A stretch of 64,000 nt of DNA from the NCBI RefSeq assembly GCF_023856365.1, contig NC_064542.1, forward strand, positions 10,285,363 to 10,349,362, written 5' to 3'. The notes under the pieces are model-generated. The model saw only the letters and a program-made list of their open reading frames with translations, was not told the DNA's origin and did no database searches. Shown here piece after piece: positions 1-19,947 of this stretch. How positions within the stretch are numbered: the first letter of the stretch is position 1; every line of letters starts with the position of its first letter. Source of the stretch: Brienomyrus brachyistius (taxonomy: Eukaryota > Chordata > Actinopteri > Osteoglossiformes > Mormyridae). A program made the position numbers and the translations under genes.

Positions 1-301
1 ATCTGATGATAAGCGATTCAAGGTGAAGGCGTGGCTAGAGACTAGTGCGCTAAAGGATAGAAATTAGAAAGTTAATCTGGGTGCTATGAACTCAAATCTT
101 AGCCTTGACGGCTATATCAAAGCAGTAATAAAATCTACATTTTGTCATCTTGGGAAAATAGCAAGAATCGGCAGTATCTTATCCAAACAGGATGGGTGTG
201 TCACCAGTAATGCAACTGCTACTTTGTTTATAAATCACTTAGTGGCTCAGGATCAGGATAATCGAGATGCGCAAACTTGCTAGGCCACTTACCACTTGCA
301 C
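1..301. other. no gene seen
   Basis: No exon-like reading frame with splice sites and no recognisable repeat was found. The last eight bases (294-301) form the left target-site duplication of the next element. Confidence 0.4.
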
Positions 302-475
302 CAGGGGTGTCAAACTCCATTCCTGGGGGGCCAGAGTCCTGTACAGCTTGGTTCATTCCCTGTTCCACCACAAATGATTCAGCTCAAGAGCTGTGTGGTA
401 ATTGGCACAAGGACTTGAATCCGGTGTGTTGAAGGAGGGGAAACCGACCCCCGGGACTGGAGTTGGGCACCCCTG
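302..475. mobile_element. hAT-like MITE, copy 1
   Basis: A 174-bp element with terminal inverted repeats, starting CAGGGGTGTCAAACTC and ending GAGTTGGGCACCCCTG. It is flanked by near-identical 8-bp direct repeats, acttgcac at 294-301 and acttacac at 476-483. An 8-bp duplication and CAGGGG ends are hAT hallmarks. It is too short to encode a transposase, so it is non-autonomous. Confidence 0.75.
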
Positions 476-636
476 ACTTACACAAAGGGTTCCAGTTAAT
501 GTTGTGCAAGAATTTCATTGGCTAAAATGATCACCTAAGGGGGTGGGGGGTGTTGACGGTAAAGCTTATCGACAAGGAGGGCGTCGGTGGCAGATGGATC
601 AGGACAGGTAAGTTTGATCATTTTCATCTTTTTTCC

Positions 637-821
637 CAGGGGTGTCAAACTGCAGCCCGGAGCCCTACACTTTTTTGGGTTTCCCCTCATTTAACACACC
701 TGATTCAACTCCTTGTGCTAATTACCACACAGCTCTTGAGCTGAATCAATTGTGGTGGAAGAGGGAAAGAACCAAGCTGTACAGGGCTCCGGCCCCCCAG
801 GAATGGAGTTTGACACTCCTG
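637..821. mobile_element. hAT-like MITE, copy 2 (inverted)
   Basis: The same family as 302-475 in opposite orientation. It shares the CAGGGGTGTCAAAC end, the stretch around the phrase ctcttgagctgaatca, and the other end gagtttgacactcctg. No clear 8-bp flanking duplication was found, so the ends have probably decayed. Confidence 0.65.
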
Positions 822-919
822 CTTTATGCAATCAAAATGTAGACATCAGTGGCCATCAAAAAAGGCATCACTTGTTAAAAAATATTGTTCCTCAGCCTGG
901 TGGAATATTTTCCAAGGAC

Positions 920-938
920 CAGGGGTTGGGAACCCCTG
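920..938. repeat. palindromic hAT-like terminus fragment
   Basis: A near-perfect palindrome, CAGGGGTTGGGAACCCCTG, of the kind found at hAT element ends. It is probably a relic or a back-to-back pair of termini. Confidence 0.35.
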
Positions 939-984
939 AAGATCAGTGAGCTAGTATTAGCTATCTCAAAATCCAAAGATTGAG

Positions 985-1290
985 ACTTTATTTAGCTACC
1001 ATGCTACCCCAACTTGGAACAGACTACCCAAAGATCTTGTGCCCCAACTGCAGCCATTTTAAAGACCAAACTACAAAAACACCTGTCCTGTTCTACCACT
1101 GATTTTTCTCGTGTTTTTTGTTCTGCACTTTCTCTTTATCTCATATTATTTTCAGTGCTTTTTAATGAACTGAAAGTTTGTCTATTTCAATATGTTTTAA
1201 TTGTGTATTTAGATGGATATGCATTTTATGTAAAGCACTTTAAATTACTTCTGTCAGTATCTGTATGTATGCTAAATAAACATTCCTAGA
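985..1290 (+). mobile_element. possible LINE 3' end
   Basis: The frame starting at 1014 contains PTAAILKTKLQKHL. This resembles the conserved last motif of fish LINE reverse transcriptases (a pattern like APSLATFKSRLKTHLF). It is followed by a T-rich 3' tail with a gtaaagcactttaaatt motif and an AATAAA-type end (gctaaataaac). Only this tail is present, as expected for a 5'-truncated LINE copy. The family is not certain. Confidence 0.4.
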
Positions 1291-1879
1291 GTTCCTAGTC
1301 AAATATTACATTGCAACTTTAGTGTACATCACTGCATGAACTGGTTTGAATAAGAAGGGGAACTCTTTCGTACTTGTGCTCAAGACCATGAATAGAGAGC
1401 ACTGCTGCTTGGGGAATTGCCTGATAAAGCAATATAATGTAATGCTGAGCTGTGTAAAATTTATTCAAACAAATAACCTCCTTGGCTGCTGTACGCGGTC
1501 TTTGACAGAATTCAAAGTGTAAATTGCAACATCTTCACTAAAAGTGATCAGCTGTTAACAGTCAGTCATCAGCAACAGAAATCAAAGGATCTCAGTTAGG
1601 CTGTTGGATTTAGAGACATGGAGGGAGCTTGAAACCGAGTTGATCCTCCCTTGGATCAAGAAGACAGATGAGGTCTCTAGATTAATTTATAAAGATTCAA
1701 CCTGTGGTGAAGTTCATGGGACAGAACCAGGAGTTGCAAGAGGGATTATATCATCCAGCTGGTTTAGGAACATTTGAGGAAGCTTCAGAAAAGCCTAGTC
1801 TGGGGCCTTGGAGAGTGAGGTCTGGTCTGAGCTTTTCGACAGGCTGCCACTGTGATCTTCACCAGAAAAAGCAAAGATG
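1291..1879. other. no gene or known repeat seen
   Basis: AT-rich sequence with short open frames only. None has splice-site support. Confidence 0.35.
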
Positions 1880-2130
1880 GTGGTGCAGGAGGTAGTGCTA
1901 TTGTTTGGCAACCGGAGGGTTGTAGGTTCTAGCCCTGGTTCCTCCTGACCCCATCAAAGTGTCCTTGAGCAAGACACTGAACCCCATAATGCTCCTGGTG
2001 TGCAGGTTGGTATCTTGCATAGCAGCCTCCGCTACCAGTGTATGAATGGGTGAATGTGAGGCATGAAATATAAAGTGCTTTGAGTACTCGTAAAAGTAGA
2101 AAAGCACTATATAAATGCAGTCCATTTACC
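1880..2130 (+). mobile_element. tRNA-derived SINE
   Basis: A degenerate tRNA-like head with a B-box-like stretch (gtaggttctagccctgg) is followed by a body with ccttgagcaagacactgaaccc. The 3' tail reads gtgctttgagtactcg and then aagcactatataaatgcagt. Both parts are typical of abundant fish SINEs. Confidence 0.7.
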
Positions 2131-2939
2131 AATCGTCCTGTTATGTCACAAAACTTTCTGTGAGCCACTGATGCTGTCCAATATATTAATTTATTTGCAG
2201 AATGTCCTGATTAAGCTTGTAAGTAGACAAATAGCCTAAAGTTCTGTAAATATTTCCTATTATTTCCTAGGGACAAGCTGTTCACTAATGTGCTGAAAAT
2301 CTTACTTCTGTTAAGTCAAAATACCTTTGAATGCTTGGAGAACTGTACAGCAATCGTAACTGAAAAGCCTTGAAATTTCTTTCTGTTTCTACCTCTCACA
2401 CTTGTTGATGGCCCTAAATCCTCAGTGGAGAACTCAGCTGAAGGTCACAGGGCATGATGGTTTTCACTGTACTGCTCCAAGCTGATTTAGTGTCGATGTT
2501 ATTAAGGATCACGATACACCAGCTGTAAGTCAGTTGCTGAGAGAACAGTAACCCAAAAACCTATACAGAAAGAGATCCCCTTGCCTTCAAAATGTCAGAA
2601 ATAGTCTCTGATAATCAACGATATTAAGGCCAAAGGTGATTAGTTTCATGGGAGTGGCCTGGGGGTCATTTAAATAGGGAAAATGAAGGTAGTCACAAAA
2701 TTAAAATGTATATATTTTCTTGAACTACACAAAAATTATGGCTATGACATCTTGTTTATGTGTTTGGGAAAACAATCCCCAACTGCCTTTGTCACTGATT
2801 TAGACACAAAGACCAAGCAATACAGAGCTGTCATTGTGTTTGTGAAAATTAAACCAAACTAATAATAATAGATATCTAAATTAAAGACAAAATATATTCA
2901 TTCTGTACTGAATAGGCGATAGATGACTGAGCCAAACTT
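2131..2939. other. upstream intergenic DNA
   Basis: AT-rich with no supported exon. It leads into the CpG-rich stretch before scyl1. Confidence 0.4.
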
Positions 2940-3147
2940 GCTACCGTGGGAAGGGGGCGCTTTTGCGCAGGCGCCTCCATCAAATGCAGAACCTTCTCCA
3001 TTTATCTGGGTCCTGCGGTTTGATGTAGTTCCTGCACAGTTTGGCACCGCCGCCCCCTAGCGGCGACGGCGCACATTGCATCTGCGCATCCAGCGAGCTG
3101 CCTTCATTGTCATCGTATGTGTTTATGTAGCCGGAACAGGAGGCGAG
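2940..3147 (+). promoter_or_regulatory. CpG-rich scyl1 promoter region
   Basis: Composition changes sharply from AT-rich to GC/CpG-rich just before the scyl1 start codon. A tgcgcaggcgcc motif resembling an NRF-1 site lies near 2964, and a related gcgcaggcgcg recurs in intron 1 near 3491. No TATA box is apparent. This suits a housekeeping promoter. The transcription start is inferred, not seen. Confidence 0.5.
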
Positions 3148-12570
<9,423 letters not shown>

Positions 12571-13657
12571 CAGATGTAGTTGGGAAGGAACAGGAGGGGA
12601 GTGGGCGATGACCCAAGGCACATGTGAAGGCTCAGCCGAAGCCTAGCTGTCTCCCAGTAAGGCTGACACAGCTCGGGGGGGGAGGGGGGGGAGACGTGAT
12701 TTCTGTTTTTCCCCATTTGTCACAGACAGACAGGGTGGTGGGAAGATTGTGTCCAAATGAAAGAGACTCAGACAATGACCTCACAGCAGACGGATTTGAA
12801 ATCCCAATACTTTTATTATTTCCATTTTTTTTTATACACATACAATATTACTGTTGTAAAGTGTGTAGTATATACTCCTGCTTGTCGGTGAATGGGGATA
12901 AAAAGGCCATGTGAATACTAAGTGTATATTTGAGTCACTGTATGTGGTGTGAGCAGATTGCACTGCACTGCACTGCACTGCCCTGCCCAATCGCTGCTGA
13001 GGGAGACGTTCATCGCCAACTGCTCTCACATTGCATTACGTTTCACAGCCCTGGACTCGTGGATAAACGCATCACAACAGACAGGTTTTCTGTATATTGG
13101 CAAAGACTCTTTGGCTGGGTGGGTGACATGAACATGTAAACAGAAGCAGATTATCAGGGAATGCGGAACATTCTGGTGTTTACCCTGATGTAGAGCAAAC
13201 ATCAGAAATCCACATAAGGACTAGTCAGGCGATGTGTGCCTCTGTGGGATAGGGCTCTGTGCCTGTGATCAGATGGTCACCAGTTCAGATCCCTGGGTCG
13301 GCAGAGTGATGTCACCACTGGGCACCAGAGCAAGACTTTAACCCCCAACTGCCACAGGGACTGTCAGCCCTGTCTTGATAAAAAAAATGGATGTCACTTT
13401 GAATAATAAGCATCTGCTAAATAACTAAAATGTGAATGTCTGATTATGTAGCTGAAGAGGCATTGACAGCAAAATCGAACTGCTGTTTCCTGTCAGGACC
13501 TTTCTGTGGCAGTGTGGGTAATGGTGACTTCCCTTATGCTGTGTGGCCTTTCATGGCCAAGACCAGAATGTTGGAGAGAGGGAGGCGGCCGCTGTGCTTT
13601 TATAGGATGAATTATACTATGTATATCTGTACATACAAAATAAACTGAAACAATAAA
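12571..13657 (+). other. scyl1: scyl1 3' UTR with polyadenylation signals
   Basis: No further frame follows the stop codon. Two AATAAA hexamers lie at 13639-13644 and 13652-13657, and the transcript probably ends just beyond. A SINE at 13205-13432 would be included in this UTR. Confidence 0.6.
13205..13432 (+). mobile_element. tRNA-derived SINE in scyl1 3' UTR
   Basis: An A-box-like region near gggctctgtgcctgtgatca and a B box (caccagttcagatccctgg) precede a body with gactttaacccccaactgcc. The tail ends aagcatctgctaaataac. This is a nearly full-length member of the family seen at 7235-7400. Confidence 0.65.
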
Positions 13658-13675
13658 ATCACTTTTTTCTGAATC

Positions 13676-15299
13676 CCTTTTTTCTCAAATAGAATTCATT
13701 GTGCATGACAACATTTGACATTCTGATGTCACCATCGCCCAGAGCAACATGATGTCAGCTTGCAGTAGTTTTGGGGAACACTCCCCTTTTTCGGTGAACG
13801 CAAAGCGGTAAAATTGACTGGCAGCAAATAGGTGGAGGATTTCACCAGGTCTAGAAGGTGCTATGTTGTGTAAGTAATATGTCTAATCTACATTATATAA
13901 TGACCATTATGAATTTGTGAATTTCTGTACACAGTAGGCTACAGAAAAGAGAAATTGCTAAACTCAATCCACACACAAACAACAAACAACCACGACTCCT
14001 CTGAGAACCTAAAATGTGGAACCTGATCCTGTGACTGTGGCAGAACCCCATCCGTAATAAAGAACATTTACTGTGCTGCTCCCCCAGTCCAGCGTCATTT
14101 AAAGAAACAGACAATAAATCACAGCAGCCAGACCAGTTACTGCAGTTACTTTATTTTACTGATTTAAGCAATAAGATGCCCAGAAGATGCAAAATATTAG
14201 TCAGGTTACACAAAGTCAATTATCAAGGTTTTAATTTCCACTCAAATCATTGTCATCATTATACCAAATGATCAGAATGCAGATCTCTTCTTACATTACA
14301 ATCAATATGAATATGCAAATCAATATGAAGACCTTCTGAGAAGGTTTTGAGAGTGACCCACATTTACAGATTTCCCAGTAAATACTTCAGCAGTGAGCAG
14401 TAAGGAAGCAGGATGTCATTCAGGCTGGGTGGGGGCACACTGTTTGTGCAGGTCTGTGCTTAAGCTGACCCTCCACCTCCACTGTCGGGCTTCATCTCAC
14501 TGGCTGTTCTCCCACCCAAATGTACTGTCATGTGCAGCTCAGCTGGAAAGTCTGAACATTCGTCCCAATGCAAATCGAAGGATGAGTATACCAGCAAAGA
14601 AAAGGCCTCCATGTACAGCAGCATTACGTGCCTGCAGAGTCACACAGACATGCACAGAAAGTTGAGACAGAGTGGGCTTCTATAGTCGTTGGTCACAAAC
14701 ATTTCTTTACAGCATAAATACAGTTTAATTGCAATTTCCATACTATACTCCCTCTTCTAATATGTCATACATAGTTTTACCCCTTAAAAATAAATAAACT
14801 AGAAAGGGGGGCCGTCAGAAATGACAGCATTGTATTCGTTACTCCCCCCATGTAATCCGCATTCACTTCACACTCACTAACCTGTATCATTTATACTAGC
14901 ACTGGACAGATCATCTGGAAATGTGAAAGTTAATAAATGTGTTTTTACTTGAATGCTTTGAGTTCTGCTGACACGTGAGTCTGAAACTTAACTTTTTAAT
15001 TTACTGCACATTCCACTTATATGGCAACTGCAGCATCACTCCCCACCTATTATGTAGTTCTTTGTGTCCCTTTGTGTGTGTTTAAATGTCTATATCTGAA
15101 AATTTTATTTATAATGTTACATTTTTTATATGCTTAAATATTTATATTCTTATTTCTTTTGCAATATGACCAGAATTTTCCGTGAATTTTCCAGAATTTT
15201 CTCATCCGTCCATATAATATTTTTGTGATGAAGTAATAAGATCCATCAAATACTTTTTCACGTCACATTCACAAGGTCAAATGTCAAATGTCATCTGCC
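13676..15299. other. intergenic DNA between scyl1 and the PLAAT block
   Basis: No supported exon, RNA gene or classifiable repeat was seen on either strand. The missing 3' end of the minus-strand PLAAT transcript could lie here, but nothing in the sequence places it. Confidence 0.35.
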
Positions 15300-15387
15300 T
15301 TCATCCTTCCCTTTGCTGCCACTAAGCAGCATCACTTCAATTTCGCGGCGATCCTTCTGAGAAGAACTCAGGTTTCAATTAAGTAAA

Positions 15388-15737
15388 TGTTACGGCCAGT
15401 AGGGCGGGATGTACCAGCTAAGCGGAATCCATGCCTTCTTGGGCGCCCTATTTAAACCAGCCAGCCTTCGCGATCCTCACCATGTATTGTTGCCTGTTCA
15501 ATGTGCTGTACTGAGAACTCTGAAGTCCCTTGTTTCTCGTCTCTTACATCTTGTTCCTGTTTCCTCGTCTCGTCTCTCTACGTAGGACTGACCTATCTGG
15601 CTACCAAACCTTTAGAACTTCCGACCCTGGCTATTCTTTATGCCTGCTGTCTTCATTTGGTTGTCTGGTATTACTGAATAAACCTCTTGGTCTCCTGCAA
15701 TCCAGGTCCCCTGCCTTCCCTTACCCATGTTGTGACA
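15388..15737. mobile_element. solo LTR (TGTTACGG...TGTGACA)
   Basis: A 350-bp element beginning TGTTACGGCC and ending TTGTGACA, with an internal AATAAA near 15677. It is flanked by perfect 5-bp repeats, gtaaa at 15383-15387 and 15738-15742. A TG...CA structure with a 5-bp duplication and no internal region fits a solo LTR left by LTR-LTR recombination. Confidence 0.8.
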
Positions 15738-16772
15738 GTAAATAGATACATACATACATACATACATTTCGTGAATTTATATTTATTATACATATATGCA
15801 TGCATGTGTTACATTTTGTTTTACAAAGTTAAGAAAGCTTTATTTAAGTTAAGTCTGATGTTGCCTTACACATAAAAGAATGATCACAGTCTCTTCCACA
15901 CAGTGAGACAAAGCCTACAGCTTAAATACTGGTATCGGATCGATACTCAATACTGGCCAATGCCCAAAGCCCCGGCATCGGTATTAGTAACAGGACAGAA
16001 AAAGTGGGATTGTGCATCCATAATTTAAATATTTGTCGGGATCTGTCCCGGTCGGCCCAGTCATGTTCCTGTTTGGCCAGCAGATGTCACTGGCTAACCC
16101 ATATCACTCCATGCTTTATTGTCTACAGCCATAATGTGTCAATCACTTACACTTGCTTCTTCTTGACTCCTTATTTTCTGTGTATATATGTGTCTGCTTT
16201 TGCCACATTCCCCAGTTTGATCATTGTAGCTTTTGATGGAGTTCAGTGTTGGTGCTGTTGGTCTGTCTGCCTTTGTAGTTAGTTTTCCTGCTGCCCTGAA
16301 CCTTATATCCATGTTAAGTTAGCGCCCTCCCCCCCCCCCCCCCCAGTCCTTTGTTCTCAATCTGTATGTGTTTAGGTGTCAAATAAGCCTGAGGAATACA
16401 ATGTTGTTGTTCAGACAGCATCTTTTCTAGTTAAAGTATGACTTCAGTCTAGGGTAGTTACATTTCCTATTTAATAAATTACAGTTTACATTCCTAAAAT
16501 ACCAGAATCACAAAGAGCTTTACAAACATACCCTCTGTAGCCAGCCCTGAATTTGACTTGTTTAAAATAGGCATTCAGCCTTACAAAGAACTTTTTCATT
16601 AAATTTGTCAGAAGTTTGATCATATTAGATGCAAAACAACGGCTCACTGTATTATCCCTGAGCTTATACACTGACCTTATGAAAAAGCCATTCAGAGCAC
16701 AAACACACACAAACACATACACACTCACAGAGGAGTGTTATTGTCTCAGAAAGCACTGAATAAGACACCCAC
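15738..16772. other. paralogous noncoding DNA of block A
   Basis: Collinear with 54240-55887 of block B. It holds a run of C at about 16327-16344. A minus-strand open stretch at 16486-16728 has a partial counterpart in block B (54946-55176), but it has no convincing splice sites. The last PLAAT exon could not be located. Confidence 0.4.
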
Positions 16773-17279
16773 CTGTCGGGACTGTGGCTTGCCGTATCTC
16801 AGGTTTGTCACGAAATGCTCACAGTTGCCTAGGAAGACACAGTACGGCAGCTCCTGACCCACCAGATTCCAAGCATCCTCCAGTATGTCGCTGACACCCC
16901 TGGGCTCAAACTTATCATCCAGAAGGTTGTTGATGCGGTATCCATCGTCACCCACCACATCTGACAGCTTTTCCATTTTTACAATACCCATGTTAATCGA
17001 GACAGACATCGTGCTGCTGGTACTTGCCCCGTCTGGGTGAGAAAAAGGGATACAGTTATGAAATCAGTTAAACTGGTGAGAAGATACTGCATATACATTA
17101 AAAAATGAATCTAGCATGAAAATTAGATGGAAGGTAAACTAAGTAACAATAGTTGTCTCAGGAACATGGTCTGTGCTCTCACCTGGTGTGGTGAGGTGGA
17201 TGACACAACCTTCTCCAACAAATATGGCCCAGTGCTGGAATTGCCCACGAAGAATCTCAATTAGGTCACCGGGTTTTGG
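16773..17279 (-). CDS. PLAAT-family phospholipase/acyltransferase, copy A (two internal exons)
   Basis: Minus-strand exons at 17183-17279 (97 nt) and 16773-17032 (260 nt), joined by a GT-AG intron with matching phase. PLAAT (HRASLS) enzymes are thiol hydrolase/acyltransferases that act on membrane phospholipids. The first exon opens with [20 protein letters not shown] and holds the two family histidines (QHWAI and VIHLTTP). The second carries the catalytic-Cys motif [12 protein letters not shown], preceded by [14 protein letters not shown]. Human PLAAT3 has the same order and exon break. The initiating exon and the C-terminal membrane-anchor exon were not found, so the model is partial. Both exons are intact, and the gene may be functional. 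Confidence 0.85.
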
Positions 17280-17657
17280 CTGAAAAAAATACTGCGAAAG
17301 GAAAGAATTACTCATGGAAACAAGCACAGCAAGCACTAGGGGTGTAAATTTTTGGTTCCAAGGCAATTCAGTTCAATTGTGATTATTTAGAGGACAATGC
17401 AATGCATGGAAAATCTTTAATTTCTACCAGGATTCGATTCGATTAATCGATTATGGGTGTGTTTCCTAATGACGAACGATATTAACAAACAAGATAACAA
17501 ATGACATTGGTAAAGAACAAGCGAGATCTGCCAGTGTTTCCAAAAGCCCTTCGTTATGCGACATTTGATTAACAAAGTTCAAGTAGTTCCATTCTGATAA
17601 TGATTAAATTATAATGATTAAAAACATAAAAAAAAAAATAAAAATCTTTTTTTCGTA

Positions 17658-17665
17658 TGACGTCA
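17658..17665 (+). promoter_or_regulatory. palindromic CRE (TGACGTCA)
   Basis: A perfect CRE/ATF palindrome about 107 bp upstream of the THAP start codon, with a gccattttgg (YY1-like) motif about 30 bp further on. A plausible core promoter element for the THAP gene. Confidence 0.5.
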
Positions 17666-17771
17666 CGACACTCTGTGCACACAGTGTGTCAGCCATTTTG
17701 GAGTAATCTAAGTGATTCGTGATACGGTAGTACAGCGTGCAGTTTAAAAGGGCAGGGAACATAGGGAGAAA

Positions 17772-19758
17772 ATGGTTAATTTCTGCGCAATTGTTGTGTG
17801 TAGTAACACTCGTGGAAGGGACCAAGTGTCATTTTACCATTTACCAGCTGTAATTTATCATCACAATGAAAAAACAAGAGATTTGTCGACAAAAAGACGA
17901 CAAACTTGGCTGTCAAGGATCAGCCGAACAGATATTAATTCGCCGCAATATGTTCGTGTTTGCTCAGATCATTTTGTTAAAGGTAGGTGTCATGCCCTGC
18001 TCGTCGGCTCCTCCTGTGTGCCATGCCCCCTGCTTACCCACGTGTGTTTCCCGGATTGTACCCAGCTGTGTCTGCTTATTTTCAATCAGTCCTGTGTATT
18101 TCAGTCCGTGTCTTACCTGAGTCCTTTGTCCGTCATTGATGTTACCTGATGTCTGTTGCCGTCCTGTATCCCCGTTTCCCGGACTTCCCAAATAAATTTT
18201 CCCTGATTACGGCTTGTCTGCCCGTTTCTGCCTGCTCGCCCGCACGATCGCCGCTCTGCCCGCGATCGAGCGTGACAGAATGACAGACCAAAAGAAGACG
18301 CGGAGACGGAGGAGAGTCCCGCAGGAGACGATCCGTCTCGGCGCCTGCTCGCTCTCCAGGATTTGGCTCCCGACGGAGGACGAGAGGGAGGTACCCCGCC
18401 CTACCTCCAGCCCGGGGGCCGACCACACGCGACCCCGATCCCGCGTGGAAGTACTGGCTCTCCAGTGAGGACGAGGACGAGGAGCCCTTCCTCTACCCGG
18501 AGCCGGAAGCCTTTCTTCCGCCGTCCGTTTTCACGGACATCGCGCCGCCTCCCGCCACCGCCAGGCGCCAGCGAGGGAGACGGAGGAGACCGGCGATCGC
18601 CAGTACGGAGGACCTCCCTCCGTTGCTGCCGGCGGACCCCGCTCCCGTGCGGCCGCCGCTGCCGGCGGACCCCGCTCCCGTGCGGCCGCCGCTGCCGGCG
18701 GACCCCGCTCCCGTGCGGCCGCCTCCGCTGCCCGCGCAGCCCCCTTCGCCTGCTGCAGCTCCCGGGCCGGCGCTCCTGTCCCTTCTTCCCCAGTGACTCT
18801 TCTGCCCTTGCCCCGGCGTCCTCGGCCCCGACCAAGGGGCATGATGTCTGTGTCCCAAAAGGGGCGGGGACACAGACGCAGGGCTGGGGTCCCTCCCGCC
18901 CTGCCCCCTGGCTCGCCCTCCCTCGCCTGCGCTCTGGCTCGGTTGGCGCCCGCGGGTCCTGGCCCTCCTGTCGGCTGTCGCCTGCGGGTCCCTCTCCGGT
19001 GCCTCGTCGCCCTGCCTCGCTCCCCCCTCCGGTGCCTGGTCGGTCGCCTGCGGGGCCCCCACCTCGCCTTGCCTTCGCCCTGGCCCCTTCCAGCTCCCTT
19101 GTCCCCTTCCCCGGTGCTCCCTCCCTGGCCCCTCCACGGGTCCCTCGCCCTGTCTCCTCAGCCCCTTCTTTGTCCGTCATTGATGTTACCTGATGTCTGT
19201 TGCCGTCCTGTATCCCCGTTTCCCGGACTTCCCAAATAAACCCCCGTTTTCCCTGATTACGGCTTGTCTGCCCGTTTCTGCCTGCTCACCCGCACGATCG
19301 CCGCTCTGCCCGCGATCGAGCGTGACAGTAGGTTACACCATTTCACTACATTATTATATTATTTTCTTTAATAATGTTGCTAATCCGCCCAAAGGAAAAT
19401 CACTTGCCTCTTAATGTTGCTCTAAGAAAGTTTACTACCCAGTAGGCAGTAATTGCTTTGTTGTAAATTCCTGCACGTGAAGTTATAAGATTTACCTCAA
19501 GCTGGTGGTGGGTTAATAAGGCTCATATTTTATGTTTAAATCCTTTTCTGCAAACTTTGCATTTATATGGCTGTAGAAGCTTATTTCATTATCGTAAGCA
19601 TTTATTTCATTTCAGGAAACCCCCCCCCACTCTATAATGAGAGTAACATTGACTGGTCACCAAGCTTGAACCTTGGCCATGGAAAGCTGAAATGCACCAA
19701 ACTTGTGGGGAATGAGAGGGGTAAAAGGAAAAGAGAAAGAGAAGAGAAAAGGAGATAA
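17772..19758 (+). CDS. THAP-domain protein, two exons
   Basis: Exons 17772-17982 and 19616-19758 join in phase to give 117 codons ending in a stop. THAP domains are C2CH zinc fingers that bind DNA, found in vertebrate regulators and in P-element-like transposases. Cys5 and Cys10 are followed after 53 residues by Cys64 and His67 (CSDHF). Trp46 lies in the middle, and FVKG follows the finger. Exon 2 carries the typical tail pattern LYNESNIDWSPSLNLG, then a strongly basic end (RGKRKREREEKRR). AATAAA at about 19924 suits a 3' end. The intron is filled mostly by an LTR element. It may be a captured or transposon-derived gene. No transposase domain follows, so the protein would be a finger with a basic tail only. 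Confidence 0.72.
17988..19327 (+). mobile_element. proline-rich LTR element, copy 1 (in THAP intron)
   Basis: A 5' LTR of 290 bp at 17988-18277 (TGTCATGCCC...GCGTGACA) and a partial 3' LTR at 19168-19327 (160 bp) share the sequence ctttgtccgtcattgatg and everything after it. The flanks are perfect 5-bp repeats, gtagg at 17983-17987 and 19328-19332. A start codon (ATGACAGACC) lies two bases inside the 5' LTR. Internal DNA is very GC-rich and includes three 33-bp units (about 18627-18725) encoding PADPAPVRPPL-type repeats. The 3' part of the internal region and the first part of the 3' LTR are missing. No reverse transcriptase is present. Confidence 0.8.
18280..18785 (+). pseudogene. proline-rich ORF remnant of LTR element copy 1
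   Basis: The ATG frame gives MTDQKKTRRRRR and stops at 18468. A different frame shows clear similarity to copy 3 at 51.3-51.6 kb. It has an acidic patch (SSEDEDEEPFLYP), DIAPPPATARRQ, a basic patch (RGRRRRPAIA) and then LPPLLPADPAPV repeats. The shared protein is therefore spread over more than one frame here, and the copy is decayed. No function can be assigned. Confidence 0.5.
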
Positions 19759-19947
19759 CTAGAGGCATCAGAAGCATTACTGTCATTACACAACGTCATG
19801 GATGAAGTTTCATCAGACCTTGTATTTTGTAACTTTCCTAATTTTCATGACATATCTGTAACTATAGCCTGATTTAATACTTATGCACTGATACATGGCC
19901 AAACAAACTCATTATGACTGGAGAATAAAGATGTACAGAGAAAATGA

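Larger units (their letters stand above)
15300..17282. repeat. segmental duplication, block A (PLAAT copy A)
   Basis: Paralogous to 53290-56765. Shared landmarks in the same order are the cactaagcagcatcacttc motif (about 15326 and 53307), a solo LTR (15388 and 53911), a GATCAATACTCAGTATTGGCC-like stretch near 15940 and 54380, a poly-C run (about 16327 and 54786), and PLAAT exons. The copies differ by many substitutions and indels, so the duplication is not very recent. Confidence 0.85.

Noticed and set aside
1880..1960. Possible tRNA gene
   Set aside because: The A and B box-like pieces belong to a SINE head. No cloverleaf with a proper acceptor stem can be drawn. The same holds for 13205, 55449 and 56227.
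16486..16728. Minus-strand frame as the last PLAAT exon
   Set aside because: It has a partial counterpart in block B, but it lacks a plausible acceptor and a hydrophobic membrane anchor like those of known PLAAT proteins.
18401..19180. 259-codon minus-strand frame opposite LTR element copy 1
   Set aside because: It is an antisense shadow of very GC-rich proline-coding repeats (Gly/Arg/Ala on the reverse). There is no splice or start support.
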